A DNA stretch of 64,000 bases from Lachnospiraceae bacterium NC2004 (GCA_000621905.1 JHXB01000007.1:62001-126000); one strand, 5' to 3'; positions 52,095 through 61,360 are shown, numbered from the stretch's first letter. Notes: a model not told the origin generated them from the sequence alone. Numbers and translations are program-made.

Positions 52095-52165
52095 CAGCAC
52101 CTTGACAATTATGTCAAAATACCATCCCAATTGATAATCCGGATTAAGTATAACCTTAAGTTATA
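52095..52165. promoter_or_regulatory. Promoter and two small palindromes upstream of the ABC operon
   Basis: On the minus strand TTGACA, a 17-nt spacer and TCTCAT. The -35 is half of a perfect inverted repeat TTGACA-N4-TGTCAA (52102-52117). A second inverted repeat, TATAAC-N5-GTTATA, lies at 52149-52165, close to the ftsB stop. Confidence 0.4.
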
Positions 52166-52171
52166 GAAGTG

Positions 52172-52474
52172 TCATTTGTCACCGGCACGGAACAGTATCT
52201 CATCATCCTTAACCATACCGAGCTTCTCTCTTGCGACCTCTTCTACATACTCATCTGTCTGCATATATGACTTCTGGTTATCTAATTCCTTGCTCTCTGC
52301 CTTAGCATCCTCAATACTCTGTTCAAGCCTAAGCTGCTCAGCGGCTAAAGCTTTCTCTTTGTTATTAAGTTCCGCTCTACCATAAAGCAATGCCCCGCAT
52401 ACAATAACGGTAACCAGAATGACAATCCACATGCCCTTCTTAGTCTTAACCCTATTGCGTTGTCTTCTTGCCAT
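52172..52474 (-). CDS. FtsB/DivIC-type septum formation initiator
   Basis: A 100-residue single-pass division protein. A basic head (MARRQRNRVKTKKG), a transmembrane helix (WIVILVTVIVCGALLYG), a coiled coil (LNNKEKALAAEQLRLEQSIE and on) and the closing VEEVAREKLGMVKDDEILFR motif are characteristic of DivIC/FtsB. It would bridge FtsL and FtsQ/DivIB at the septum. The ATG at 52474 is chosen over upstream alternatives in the leader. Same place as divIC in the Bacillus yabO-divIC-tilS order. Confidence 0.87.
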   Translation of the reverse strand: MARRQRNRVKTKKGMWIVILVTVIVCGALLYGRAELNNKEKALAAEQLRLEQSIEDAKAESKELDNQKSYMQTDEYVEEVAREKLGMVKDDEILFRAGDK

Positions 52475-52537
52475 GTTATGTACCCCGCTAATACACCTTC
52501 TGCAACACGAGTGAACGAACACTCACCCGTACTCTAC

Positions 52538-52566
52538 ATTATAATTCAAAGAATACGAAAATGCAA
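52538..52566 (-). promoter_or_regulatory. Promoter of the ftsB/divIC-like gene
   Basis: Minus strand TTGCAT, a 17-nt spacer and TATAAT, a close consensus match. The start of transcription would fall near 52531, inside the GAACACTCACCCGTACTCT motif shared with the dnaD-like gene. Confidence 0.65.
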
Positions 52567-52584
52567 GCATTTTCCTATTATTAC

Positions 52585-52824
52585 TTAAATCATTTCGTAT
52601 AATTCCTTAGCTTCGTCCTTCTTAACCGTCTCCGCCACGTCCGTAACACGCACTTTTACGCTCCTGTTACCGAACTGAATCTCAATCTCGTCCCCAACTT
52701 TAACCGAGTAGGAAGCCTTTACAGTATTGCCGTTAACTATAACTCTACCGGCATCACATGCCTCGTTGGCAATAGTACGCCTCTTTATAAGTCTCGAAAC
52801 CTTAAGATACTTATCTAATCGCAT
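52585..52824 (-). CDS. rqcP: RqcP/YabO S4-domain RNA-binding protein
   Basis: A 79-residue S4 protein related to Hsp15. In Bacillus RqcP helps RqcH add alanine tails to stalled chains on the 50S subunit. The S4 fold is clear: MRLDKYLKVSRLIKRRTIAN, then CDAGRVIVNG and GDEIEIQFGNRSVKVRV. The ATG at 52824 has AAGGTGG before it, better than the GTG three codons earlier. Lies after hup as in other Clostridia, but yabP and yabQ, which normally follow, are absent. Confidence 0.92.
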   Translation of the reverse strand: MRLDKYLKVSRLIKRRTIANEACDAGRVIVNGNTVKASYSVKVGDEIEIQFGNRSVKVRVTDVAETVKKDEAKELYEMI

Positions 52825-52851
52825 GTTAACCACCTTTCTTATAATCAGACG

Positions 52852-52890
52852 CTAATTTACCAGTGGGGCCTGTCCCCACTGGTAAGTTAG
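52852..52890. repeat. 17-bp stem hairpin between hup and rqcP
   Basis: CTAATTTACCAGTGGGG pairs with CCCCACTGGTAAGTTAG across a CCTGT loop, with a single T-G wobble. Its core, GTGGGG-N5-CCCCAC, recalls the ACCACTGGGACGG units elsewhere in the window. No T run follows, so it is not a simple terminator. Confidence 0.7.
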
Positions 52891-52895
52891 CAAAG

Positions 52896-52926
52896 AAAAA
52901 TCGTCTCCTTAAAATTAAGGAGACGA
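52896..52926 (-). terminator. Terminator after hup
   Basis: TCGTCTCCTTAA/TTAAGGAGACGA, a 12-bp perfect stem with a 2-nt loop, followed by five T residues on the minus strand. Confidence 0.88.
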
Positions 52927-52957
52927 CCTTAAAACCCATTATGAACTTTGGAAGAAA

Positions 52958-53242
52958 TTATTTCTTCTTCTTGTTAACAGAGTCCTTTAAAGCCTTACCA
53001 GCTTTGAACTTAGGAGCCTTAGAAGCCTTAATCTTGATGGTCTCACCAGTCTGTGGGTTACGTCCCTCACGAGCTGATCTCTTAGCAACTTCAAATGTAC
53101 CAAAACCAACAAGCTGAACCTTCTCGCCCTTAACGAGCTCGCTTGTAACTACCTCTGTGAAAGCCTTAAGTGCCTTCTCTGAGTCCTTCTTAGATAACTC
53201 TGTCTTCTCTGCAATAGCTGCAACTAATTCTGTCTTGTTCAT
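52958..53242 (-). CDS. hup: HU family DNA-binding protein
   Basis: A 94-residue nucleoid protein that bends DNA as a dimer. [40 protein letters not shown] and [10 protein letters not shown] are the standard HU elements, with Pro in the beta-arm tip. The tail is Lys-rich (VNKKKK). AGGAGG precedes ATG. Strong own promoter with a leader of about 90 nt that can form two hairpins. Confidence 0.97.
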   Translation of the reverse strand: MNKTELVAAIAEKTELSKKDSEKALKAFTEVVTSELVKGEKVQLVGFGTFEVAKRSAREGRNPQTGETIKIKASKAPKFKAGKALKDSVNKKKK

Positions 53243-53337
53243 AGGATTAGTTCCTCCTCTATAAATTATTTATTATTATCACCTAAACGGTGATGGGACA
53301 CGCGTAATCCATAACGCGGACATACGCTACAATGTAT

Positions 53338-53366
53338 GTTATATCGTGTTTGCGGCATTTTGTCAA
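53338..53366 (-). promoter_or_regulatory. Strong hup promoter
   Basis: Minus strand TTGACA, a 17-nt spacer and TATAAC. The leader contains CGCGT/ACGCG and CACC/GGTG stems before the AGGAGG site. Confidence 0.8.
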
Positions 53367-53489
53367 GCAAAACGCCTATATTTATTGAATTCTATTGATA
53401 TTTAACGAAATTTAGCCCTAAAACAGTGGGTTTTCAAAAAATTTTCGTCACATTTTACAAAGAATTCAAGGGTTTTAAACCTTGACAAA

Positions 53490-54566
53490 TCACATAAGAT
53501 ATGTCTTAAGGTCGTCTAATCCCTTCTCAATCTCCTCTTTATTGATGAGATAATACACCTTATGCTCCGTTCTGCTCGCCTTGACAAGCTTAAGCTCCTC
53601 TAAAACAGCCAAATGATGTTTGATGGTCGCAGGAGTTATTGAAAGCTTCTCAGCAAGCTCCTGTCCATATGAAGGCTTGATAGAAAGCTGCTTTAATATA
53701 GTAAGTCTGTTCTCGTCGCTTATAGCCTTAAGGAACTGACATATAATACGAGACTGGTTCTCATCGTTATACCACTGGATAGCTTCCTTACCAAGTACAA
53801 GATAACCCTCCTGATTAATATAATCATGGATAGAAAGCTTCTTAATATCAACAGGATCGAAGAGGCTTAAATGAATAACCATGCGGTAAGCCCACTTGCC
53901 GCCGGATACTCTGAAGTCATTTCTAAAGTATCTGTTAACAAAGTCAACAGGAGTAAGAAAAAGCTGCTCCATATACTGCTTCTGAGCCTCTGACAATATC
54001 TTCTCTACCTGATTCTTAACCTTAGAAAATGCATCTTTATAGAACTTTCTAAGAGTATTGATAATCTTCTTCTTGGTATCTCTAGGCGCCTCTAAGCACT
54101 TAACGACATTAGCTCTGCTGCTCTCGTCAATAACCTGACATTCCTTAATATATATCTTCATAAGCTCAACGCTATGCTTAACCTCAGACCAATCTCTGTA
54201 ATGCTGTGCCTTATATTTAGAAATGTAAATACCTCCGATATAGTTGCAAAGTGCAACATCATCGCTACCCTCTATAGCATAAAGCATCTCATCAACAGTA
54301 GCAGTGTGATAATCTACAGCGTACGCCTCAATAATACCGGAAATGTTAAGATTCTTGTATAACCACTGAATACTCTTGAGCATCTCCTTGCCGACCTTGG
54401 TCTTAAGCTTCTCTTTAACGGCAGTGTCTGCCTCAGCAATAACAACACCCTCCGGCAACGGTTTCTCATAGCGCTCGCAAAGGAACTCTATCGCCCTTGC
54501 AAACTCGAAACACTCGTTGTACTGAACCCTGATTTTACTCTTAATTTCATTCTTAAGTTGATCCAT
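53490..54566 (-). CDS. ArsR-type regulator with large N-terminal domain
   Basis: A 358-residue transcription factor. The C-terminal 85 residues are a winged helix: ICQFLKAISDENRLTILKQL, then the recognition region SYGQELAEKLSITPATIKHHLAVLEEL and a wing ending KVYYLI. The N-terminal 260 residues are helical and of no family I know (IEFLCERYEKPLP, LMKIYIKECQVIDES and so on); they may sense a ligand. Only one Cys pair is near, so metal sensing of the ArsR/SmtB kind is unlikely. GAGAGG precedes ATG. Palindromes in its own leader suggest autoregulation. Confidence 0.8.
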   Translation of the reverse strand: MDQLKNEIKSKIRVQYNECFEFARAIEFLCERYEKPLPEGVVIAEADTAVKEKLKTKVGKEMLKSIQWLYKNLNISGIIEAYAVDYHTATVDEMLYAIEGSDDVALCNYIGGIYISKYKAQHYRDWSEVKHSVELMKIYIKECQVIDESSRANVVKCLEAPRDTKKKIINTLRKFYKDAFSKVKNQVEKILSEAQKQYMEQLFLTPVDFVNRYFRNDFRVSGGKWAYRMVIHLSLFDPVDIKKLSIHDYINQEGYLVLGKEAIQWYNDENQSRIICQFLKAISDENRLTILKQLSIKPSYGQELAEKLSITPATIKHHLAVLEELKLVKASRTEHKVYYLINKEEIEKGLDDLKTYLM

Positions 54567-54590
54567 GTCTAATTACCTCTCTTAATAAGT

Positions 54591-54667
54591 TAGATGTGTA
54601 TCATCTATATATTGCATATAATTAGATACCTGTCTAATATTATATCATAAAACAAGGAATGCGACAA
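54591..54667 (-). promoter_or_regulatory. Promoter and two operator palindromes of the ArsR-type gene
   Basis: Minus strand TTGTCG, a 17-nt spacer and TATAAT (54639-54644). Just downstream lie two perfect inverted repeats, ATTAGA-N6-TCTAAT (54621-54638) and TAGATG-N5-CATCTA (54591-54607), where a repressor would block the polymerase. Confidence 0.6.
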
Positions 54668-54677
54668 GCATTCCTTG
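54653..54677 (-). terminator. Terminator of the PH-domain/methyltransferase operon
   Basis: CAAGGAATGC/GCATTCCTTG 10-bp stem with a 5-nt loop, then TTTTAT on the minus strand. The loop contains part of the -35 of the next gene, so termination and initiation overlap. Confidence 0.7.
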
Positions 54678-54698
54678 ATAAAAATACACTATAAAAAT

Positions 54699-55100
54699 CT
54701 ACTCCATAGCATCTCGTACAGAGTGTTCAAAGTTGCTGATCATGGCCCTTTGACCGGACTCATCAAGTGTCTCTAAAGTAAATATCATCTTCTCTAATGA
54801 TTCAGCCTCACCCTTATCCATGGTAAGCGCTGTCTGTTTAAGATTGTAGATGTAATCATCCACTCTCTCAGAAAATGTTATAACGATATCAGACTGGTAA
54901 AACTCAAGTTGCATAGAGTACGCGGAGTGCGGCCACTCATATCCTGTACTGTTCTTAGCAAGCTCAGAAGCCTTTTTAAAAAATATCCTTGCTAAAGGAG
55001 TTCTGTTAACTATGTCATCAACAGTTATCCCATGTATATGCAAATCTTTTCTACTGACATGACATTTAACTCTATATCTGTCATCTTCAACAATATGCAT
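54699..55100 (-). CDS. MecA-like adaptor protein, short
   Basis: A 133-residue protein. The first 30 residues (MHIVEDDRYRVKCHVSRKDL then HIHGITVDDI) follow the N-terminal, substrate-binding domain of MecA, the ClpC adaptor. After a short ARIFFKKASELAKNSTGYEW helix the middle (MQLEFYQSDIVITFSERVDD) resembles the next MecA strand. The C-terminal ClpC-binding domain of full MecA (about 220 residues) is missing or very reduced. The ATG at 55100 is 1 nt past the methyltransferase stop, with GAAGGTGA before it, so it is translationally coupled. Confidence 0.5.
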   Translation of the reverse strand: MHIVEDDRYRVKCHVSRKDLHIHGITVDDIVNRTPLARIFFKKASELAKNSTGYEWPHSAYSMQLEFYQSDIVITFSERVDDYIYNLKQTALTMDKGEAESLEKMIFTLETLDESGQRAMISNFEHSVRDAME

Positions 55101-55101
55101 A

Positions 55102-55914
55102 TCATTCACCTTCCTTGACGAGTATATCCATAACATGTGAACTTGCACCCAATAACTCCGGCCTCTCACATATGCTCATATGATACTTAACATATAAGTC
55201 AAATGTCTCCTCGTCCATCTGATTTACAACAGGTCTCATGTAATCGGTAGCGCCATCAACCGCCAACCTCTTAACAAGATTTATATTATCAACACCTGCA
55301 TTGATTCTGTCTATATCTTCAAGCCTTACATACTCATATAAATCTTCTTCTTTAGAGTGAGTTTTAAAGTCTTCATCTAATCTTCCATCCCTTAAAGCCT
55401 CTTTGACATGACCTTCCTTAAAACCATACATGATTACACTGTATTCATTCATAAGATACTGAACAAGAATATACCCACCTGGCTTAGTCACCCTGACCGC
55501 CTCGCTTAAAGCGCTCACCTTGTCTTCATCATTATACAAATGATACATCGGTCCAAAAAGCAAAGAAACATCAAACGAATTATCGCCAAATCGTTTAAGC
55601 TTTCTTGCATCTCCCTGATAAGCCTTGACATTACTGCCCTTCTTCTTAAGAATCCCAAGATTGTACTTAACATACTCAACAGCAGTAACGTCATAGCCTT
55701 CTTCAGCGAGTTTAACAGCATATCTTCCTGTCCCGGCGCCAATATCTATGATACTCATTTGACCGTTATCTAATTCAGGCGAGAAACAGCTTCGGCGCTC
55801 ATCTAACATTTGGCGGATATATTTCATTGCTGTCATATATTCCACTTGTCCATGCCGCCTAAGCAGTCTCTTGTCCTCGTTAAATTTGTTGTAATGTTTC
55901 TCTAAATCATTCAT
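55102..55914 (-). CDS. Class I SAM-dependent methyltransferase
   Basis: A 270-residue methyltransferase. Motif I is IIDIGAGTGRYAVKLAEEGY, followed by VTAVEYV and the motif II/III region FGDNSFDVSLLFGPMYHL. The N-terminal MNDLEKHYNKFNEDKRLLRR and a tail helix are common in a clostridial group of unknown substrate. The ATG at 55914 touches the stop of the PH-domain gene; an upstream in-frame ATG would overlap that gene by 47 nt and is less likely. Confidence 0.82.
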   Translation of the reverse strand: MNDLEKHYNKFNEDKRLLRRHGQVEYMTAMKYIRQMLDERRSCFSPELDNGQMSIIDIGAGTGRYAVKLAEEGYDVTAVEYVKYNLGILKKKGSNVKAYQGDARKLKRFGDNSFDVSLLFGPMYHLYNDEDKVSALSEAVRVTKPGGYILVQYLMNEYSVIMYGFKEGHVKEALRDGRLDEDFKTHSKEEDLYEYVRLEDIDRINAGVDNINLVKRLAVDGATDYMRPVVNQMDEETFDLYVKYHMSICERPELLGASSHVMDILVKEGE

Positions 55915-55915
55915 A

Positions 55916-57562
55916 CTAGTATGTCTTTCTAATATGTTCTTCAACTCCGGCATATCTGTCAACCGGGAACTGTCCTGTCGCTATAACGCTCATTCCGACA
56001 GAACCACCCTGAACCGTAATGGTTGCAGATTTAACGTTAAACAGTCTATATATTGGATTATCGTGATACTCTATCTGCTGAATACGCTCATATGGTATAA
56101 CCTTAATACTTCGTGAGAACACTCCGTTTACTACAACAAGATATAAATCATCATAGTAAAGCCCTCTTCTTTTATAAGACATTATATATCCAAGCATAGT
56201 CAACATATAAATAACCAGCATAACAAGGGCAGGAATTATAATAACTTCTTGCATACCCTTCACCATTATGCTCATTGCAAATAAGCTTCCACCGCATATT
56301 AATCCAAACCAAAAAGTACAACCAATAAGGCTTCTGACAAGCACATTAACAGGCTGTCTCTCGTAACTTATTTGGTCAACCGTCTTGAACTCAGGTATAA
56401 GAAGCTTAAGCTTTCTCATAAGTTCAGGAATCTTGTCGTAAAGAAGAATCCTATGACCTGTTGTATCACCTGAATCTCCACCAATATTGACAACATCCAC
56501 TCTCGCTCTCTTGGTAATGACACCGAGAAATGTAGAATTAATCTCTATCGCATTGACCTTAGCCAATGGAATTGTATACTTTCTTCGTGTCACAAGTCCT
56601 GTGTTAATAAGTATGCTATCTTCGCGTCTTGTCGATCTAAAATTGACATCCGACTCCCAAGACTTAACCTGCGCCCATATTATACTTAAAATAGTAAAGA
56701 CTACTACTGCAAGTCCACCAAGAGCCGCAGAAATTCCTGCAATACCGCTGGAAGCTGCAATAACAATAGCTGCAATACCTGCTGCAATACCTCCTAAAAT
56801 CAATAAAAACACAATTATTGAAGTACTTGTAATAGCGTTAATTAAGAATTCCTTAGCGTTGTATGTAACATCAAAGTTATCTTCTGCAAATGCATCCTTA
56901 AATGTCTGCTCACTGATAATTGAATTAGGTGCACTATCAACCGCAGCTCCCATATCAACCGCAGCTCCCATATCACCCGCAACTTCCGGACTAGCAATAA
57001 CAGTGTTGGCAGCAACGCCTTCAGGCGCGTCTAAAGACTCCGTCTCAGCCGCCTTAGCCTCTTCTTCAAGAGTCTCTCTAGCCTTTCTTACCATCTCCAT
57101 GACAATAGCTCTAATCTCTTCAGCCTTGTCTTTCTTAAACACCATCAACATGTCTGTCGACATAGCTTCCGTAGTACTTGAAGTATCTATCTTAAGCTTA
57201 TATGTACCCATAAAAAGCTCAAACAGATTTCTCTCCAAGTTAATATTAGATATATTGGTAATATTGATGTTAGTTACCTTCTTAAACATTGTATCGCGTT
57301 TGATAGTGATAACGCCGTCTCTCACAGTCATTGTAGTCTTAAGCCATCTTCTGAAACAGATAAATGCTACGATAATAACAATAACAAAAAAGCCTCCGAG
57401 CACCATCAAACCTTCCTTGAAATGGCCTTCTCTAAGGAGCTTAATACCCTCTGTAACAGCACCCTGCATAGCAAATATCATACCAATGATAAGCCAGATA
57501 AATCTGGCCACCTGCTCTAGTATATAGCTCCAGTGATTTCTTACTCCAGTTATATCTTTCAT
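55916..57562 (-). CDS. Bacterial PH-domain membrane protein, YdbT-like
   Basis: A 548-residue membrane protein. Helices at about 20-35 and 48-68, a first bacterial PH (bPH2) domain, an Ala/Glu/Val-rich linker with a repeated VDMGAA unit near 200-215, a pair of helices near 245-295, then further bPH2 segments containing TRRKYTIPLAKVNAIEINST and RSIKVIPYERIQQIEYHDNP. It matches Bacillus YdbT. With the short YdbS-like partner 13 nt upstream it probably forms an envelope complex. Confidence 0.82.
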   Translation of the reverse strand: MKDITGVRNHWSYILEQVARFIWLIIGMIFAMQGAVTEGIKLLREGHFKEGLMVLGGFFVIVIIVAFICFRRWLKTTMTVRDGVITIKRDTMFKKVTNINITNISNINLERNLFELFMGTYKLKIDTSSTTEAMSTDMLMVFKKDKAEEIRAIVMEMVRKARETLEEEAKAAETESLDAPEGVAANTVIASPEVAGDMGAAVDMGAAVDSAPNSIISEQTFKDAFAEDNFDVTYNAKEFLINAITSTSIIVFLLILGGIAAGIAAIVIAASSGIAGISAALGGLAVVVFTILSIIWAQVKSWESDVNFRSTRREDSILINTGLVTRRKYTIPLAKVNAIEINSTFLGVITKRARVDVVNIGGDSGDTTGHRILLYDKIPELMRKLKLLIPEFKTVDQISYERQPVNVLVRSLIGCTFWFGLICGGSLFAMSIMVKGMQEVIIIPALVMLVIYMLTMLGYIMSYKRRGLYYDDLYLVVVNGVFSRSIKVIPYERIQQIEYHDNPIYRLFNVKSATITVQGGSVGMSVIATGQFPVDRYAGVEEHIRKTY

Positions 57563-57575
57563 AGGATACCTCCGA

Positions 57576-58163
57576 TCATACTAAATCGTCGGAGTTGACA
57601 TCCGAAACGGTATCATTTGCGATATTAACTGCTTCTACCGGTGCTTCTTTTGGCGCAAATGCATTAGGATTCTTACCTCTTCCCTTGACAGCATAACTGT
57701 TGATACGAGTCTTAAGAGACTCTACAAGTTCTTCTGCCCTGTCAATCTCAATAAATCTTACAACACCATTACCACCCGCTGTAGTTACTATAATCTTAGT
57801 AAATCTAAACATCTGATCCAAAGGACCACTCTGCATCTCAACCTGATGAAGTCTCTCAATAGGTACAACAAATGTCTTAACCCACCATAAGCCTTCTCTC
57901 ACTCTTATCTCTTCATCGCTGAATATGTATCTGTATCTCTCGTATCTGATAAGAGGTGACGCAACTGTGTATACCCAGACTATAAAAAGAATAAGAGTCT
58001 TAATCCACTTAGCAGTTGGGAGAAACTCTTTAGGCATTCCCTCACTTAACGCAAACCAGCTAAAAGCAACAAGCAATGTAACAAAAACAGCTCCTATAGC
58101 ACTTGAGAGCAACATAAGCCATAAAGCTCTTATGTTAAGCTTCTGCATATCATTCTTATTCAT
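57576..58163 (-). CDS. Bacterial PH-domain membrane protein, YdbS-like
   Basis: A 195-residue protein with two transmembrane helices (about 12-34 and 47-68) followed by one bPH2 domain: EEIRVREGLWWVKTFVVPIE then RLHQVEMQSGPLDQMF. This is the usual short partner of YdbT. The tail is disordered (Ala/Val/Asn/Asp). AAAGGAG lies before ATG. First gene of the operon PH-PH-methyltransferase-MecA-like. Confidence 0.82.
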   Translation of the reverse strand: MNKNDMQKLNIRALWLMLLSSAIGAVFVTLLVAFSWFALSEGMPKEFLPTAKWIKTLILFIVWVYTVASPLIRYERYRYIFSDEEIRVREGLWWVKTFVVPIERLHQVEMQSGPLDQMFRFTKIIVTTAGGNGVVRFIEIDRAEELVESLKTRINSYAVKGRGKNPNAFAPKEAPVEAVNIANDTVSDVNSDDLV

Positions 58164-58254
58164 ATATAAACTCCTTTAATATTATTATATAGTTAACGGT
58201 CGCAACCATACCCTACTATTAAACAATAAAATAGGGGTTTAGTCAACCTATAGC

Positions 58255-58280
58255 AAAAGCCCGCTTTAAAAGCAGGCTTT
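58255..58280 (-). terminator. Terminator after spoVG
   Basis: GCCTGCTTT/AAAGCGGGC stem, with one G-T pair, followed by TTTTGC on the minus strand. Confidence 0.75.
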
Positions 58281-58308
58281 AAATACTTATCTGTTATTGT
58301 AAGCTATA

Positions 58309-58581
58309 TTAAGATGCAGACTCTTCATCCAGCATCTTCTGATATTCGCCGAGAATCAGCTTCTGAATCTCTTCTCTTGTCTCAGAATTGATAGGATGTG
58401 CAACATCTCTGTACTCGCCGTCACTCGACTTGCGACTAGGCATTGCGATAAATAATCCCTTGTCACCATCTACAACTTTGATGTCATGTACAACAAATAC
58501 ATCATCTATCGTTATAGACACAACGGCTTTAAGCTTGCCTTCCTTCAAAACCTTGCGAACACGTACATCTGTGATTGTCAT
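58309..58581 (-). CDS. spoVG: Septation / RNA-binding regulator SpoVG
   Basis: A 90-residue protein. [20 protein letters not shown] then [16 protein letters not shown] and [23 protein letters not shown] is near-consensus SpoVG, so assignment is secure. In other Firmicutes it affects septation, capsule and virulence genes by binding nucleic acid, and it is kept in non-sporulating lineages. The ATG at 58581 has AAGGAGG before it. It lies 132 nt downstream of glgD with its own likely promoter. Confidence 0.96.
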   Translation of the reverse strand: MTITDVRVRKVLKEGKLKAVVSITIDDVFVVHDIKVVDGDKGLFIAMPSRKSSDGEYRDVAHPINSETREEIQKLILGEYQKMLDEESAS

Positions 58582-58713
58582 AGTGCGAACCTCCTTATAG
58601 ATTGTCAATTAATGTGTGCTCATTCAATCCTCCCGTTGCAACAATGCAGCGTCAGCAACGCATAATTGATGTTAAACAATTATTCCCTCATATAAACTAT
58701 ATCTCAAAGAGAA

Positions 58714-59838
58714 TCATACGATATATCTCGAATTCTTCTCAATTAAGATCTTAATGTTGCCATTCTCACCTACATGGGTGGAATTAGCTCTAATAGTGTC
58801 CCTACTCTCAACAATACAATTCTCGATGTAGACATTGTCACCAATATATACATCATTAAGAACAATAGAATTCTTGATTACCGAGTTGGTACCGACAAAT
58901 ACTTCCTTGAACAGTACTGAATTCTCAACGGATCCGTTAACGATACAACCCGATGAAATCAAGCTGTTCTTAACAAATGCTCCTCGATTGTACTTAGCAG
59001 GTGGAAGATCATCTACCTTAGAAAAAACATCAGGGTACTGCTTGAAGAAATATTCTCTGATGTCCTTCTTCAAGAAATCCATATTGGTTCTATAATATGC
59101 ATTAACATCACTGATGTTACTCCAATAAGAATCCATCATGTATGCATATATCTTCTTAACTCCCTTGTGGCGAATCAGAATATCTTTAACAAAATCTGTA
59201 CGCTCTTCCTTAGCACAGTTCTCCAAAAGCTCTATAAGCTGTCTTCTTCTGACTACATAAACACCGATAGAAGCTATAGTAGACTCTGCCACTAATGGTT
59301 TCTCCTCAAACTCTCTAATCCTTCCGTCAGGATTGGTCTTGATTACACCAAAACGATCAAGCTCTGACGGATCGTCCTTGAGATCCTTACATACAACTGT
59401 AATGTCTGCGCCCTTCTCGATGTGGTACTCTAAAACCTTGTTGTAATCAAGCTTATAGATACCATCTCCGGATGCAATTACAACATAAGGCTCATGGCTC
59501 TCTTTTAAGAAATTGAGATTCTGATACAAAGCGTCTGCAGTACCCTTGTACCAATAACTGTTGGTATGGGTAATGGTAGGAGTGAATACAAAAAGTCCTC
59601 CCTGCTTACGTCCAAAATCCCACCACTTGCTTGAACTCAAATGCTCATTAAGCGATCTGGAATTGTATTGTGTAAATACTGCCACTCTCTGAATGTGAGA
59701 ATTGGTCATATTACTAAGTGAAAAATCAATTGAGCGATAGCTACCCGCCATAGGCATAGCCGCTATAGCACGCTTATTAGAAAGCTCTCTCATACGGTTG
59801 CTGTTACCACCGGCCAAAATAATACCTAATGCTCTCAT
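58714..59838 (-). CDS. glgD: Glucose-1-phosphate adenylyltransferase subunit GlgD
   Basis: Regulatory or second subunit of ADP-glucose pyrophosphorylase. 374 residues: nucleotidyltransferase domain with [20 protein letters not shown] then left-handed beta-helix repeats ([20 protein letters not shown]). The signature loop is altered compared with GlgC (NSNRMREL instead of GSRLGVLT), as is usual in Firmicutes GlgD. It overlaps glgC by 4 nt. Confidence 0.94.
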   Translation of the reverse strand: MRALGIILAGGNSNRMRELSNKRAIAAMPMAGSYRSIDFSLSNMTNSHIQRVAVFTQYNSRSLNEHLSSSKWWDFGRKQGGLFVFTPTITHTNSYWYKGTADALYQNLNFLKESHEPYVVIASGDGIYKLDYNKVLEYHIEKGADITVVCKDLKDDPSELDRFGVIKTNPDGRIREFEEKPLVAESTIASIGVYVVRRRQLIELLENCAKEERTDFVKDILIRHKGVKKIYAYMMDSYWSNISDVNAYYRTNMDFLKKDIREYFFKQYPDVFSKVDDLPPAKYNRGAFVKNSLISSGCIVNGSVENSVLFKEVFVGTNSVIKNSIVLNDVYIGDNVYIENCIVESRDTIRANSTHVGENGNIKILIEKNSRYIV

Positions 59839-61109
59839 GACTCCTCACCTACCTTTATAAGAGAACCACCGCTCTCTAAGATTCCGTCTTTATAATCCGC
59901 TGCCTCAGTCACTCCGAATATGGCCGTATTCTTACCAATCTGTACACCCTTAGGTACAACTGAATGTTCTCCGATAGTTACTAATCCACCTGCGTAAATG
60001 TTAGGGGCAAGCTCGTTGTCAGCCTCGTCAAAGACTCCCAAATGAACATCATCACCAATTGTGACGTATTCTGATATGATGGACTTGTTGATCTGACAAT
60101 TCTTGCCGACAACCGTTCCATTCATAATGATTGAATCCTTAATGACTGCTCCTTCTTCTATGGTGACATCAGCTCCAAGTACAGAGTTATATACCTCTCC
60201 GTAAACTTCTGAACCCTCACCAATCAAGCAACCCTCCACCTTACTTGAGTCAGCGATGTATTGTGGTGGAAGCACATCGTTCTTAGTATATATCTTCCAG
60301 AATTCCTCATAGAGATTGAATTCCGGCACGATGTCGATAAGCTCCATATTGGCTTCCCAATATGAAAGTAATGTACCTACATCCTTCCAATATCCCTTGT
60401 ATTCATATGCAACAACCTTATTGCCCTGCTCGTGAATATATGGAATGATGTGTTTGCCAAAATCACACTCCGGCTGATCAGAAAGAATCTCTAATGCTTC
60501 CTTAAGTACGCTCCAGCTGAATATGTAAATACCCATTGAAGCCTTAGTACTTCTAGGATGTTCTGGCTTCTCTTCAAACTCGGTAACAGTACCGTCTTCG
60601 TTGGTAAGCACGACACCGAATCTTGAAGCCTCCTCCTCTGATACATTGAACGTGGCGATGGTAACATCTGCGTTCTTAGACTTATGATAGTCAAGCATGA
60701 CCTCATAATCCATCTTATAGATATGATCTCCGGATAATATAAGAACATAGTCCGGATTGTAATACTGCATGTATTCTATATTCTGATAAATTGCATTAGC
60801 AGTACCTGTGTACCACTCACTGCTTGTACTCTTCTCATATGGTGGAAGCACAGTTACGCCTCCGATATTACGGTCGAGATCCCAAGGCACACCAATTCCG
60901 ATATGTTGGTTAAGCCTAAGGGGTCTATACTGAGTAAGAACACCAACAGTATCTATACCCGAATTAATACAATTGCTAAGCGGAAAATCAATAATCTTGT
61001 ACTTGCCACCAAATGACACTGCAGGTTTAGCTACTTTAGAAGTCAGAACTCCCAGTCTGCTACCCTGTCCACCTGCCAAGAGCATGGCAATCATCTCTTT
61101 TTTAATCAT
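59835..61109 (-). CDS. glgC: Glucose-1-phosphate adenylyltransferase GlgC
   Basis: Makes ADP-glucose for glycogen synthesis. 424 residues. The N-terminal [20 protein letters not shown], the catalytic [15 protein letters not shown] and the glucose-1-phosphate region [20 protein letters not shown] are all present, followed by a beta-helix. First gene of glgC-glgD; glycogen synthase and branching enzyme genes are not in the window. GGGGTGACACC precedes ATG. Confidence 0.96.
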   Translation of the reverse strand: MIKKEMIAMLLAGGQGSRLGVLTSKVAKPAVSFGGKYKIIDFPLSNCINSGIDTVGVLTQYRPLRLNQHIGIGVPWDLDRNIGGVTVLPPYEKSTSSEWYTGTANAIYQNIEYMQYYNPDYVLILSGDHIYKMDYEVMLDYHKSKNADVTIATFNVSEEEASRFGVVLTNEDGTVTEFEEKPEHPRSTKASMGIYIFSWSVLKEALEILSDQPECDFGKHIIPYIHEQGNKVVAYEYKGYWKDVGTLLSYWEANMELIDIVPEFNLYEEFWKIYTKNDVLPPQYIADSSKVEGCLIGEGSEVYGEVYNSVLGADVTIEEGAVIKDSIIMNGTVVGKNCQINKSIISEYVTIGDDVHLGVFDEADNELAPNIYAGGLVTIGEHSVVPKGVQIGKNTAIFGVTEAADYKDGILESGGSLIKVGEES

Positions 61110-61140
61110 GGTGTCACCCCTTCGCCAATAGTCTTTTTCT

Positions 61141-61169
61141 ATTATATCAGATTAGTTGTAAAATGTGAA
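61141..61169 (-). promoter_or_regulatory. glgC promoter
   Basis: Minus strand TTCACA, a 17-nt spacer and TATAAT, about 32 nt before the ATG. The rest of the gap to murC (61170-61360) shows nothing clear apart from A+T-rich DNA. Confidence 0.6.
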
Positions 61170-61360
61170 CAAAAATATGCCTCGATTTTATATTTTTCTG
61201 ATAAATTTTTCACTACCTTTTTTTCTATGTCAAATGCTTGTTACACACATATTAATAATCGCTTAATGTTTCCTCTCTAAACCCTTGAATAATATGATTT
61301 TTAGTTATATACTGTACATAACTTTAGTTCTAAAACTACTTATAAGAAAGGTCGATATTC

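Noticed and set aside
56487-57527. 346-codon plus-strand open frame opposite the YdbT-like gene
   Set aside because: Its product is Ile/Ser/Thr/Leu-rich without family likeness, it has no ribosome binding site, and the minus-strand PH-domain protein is a clear family match.
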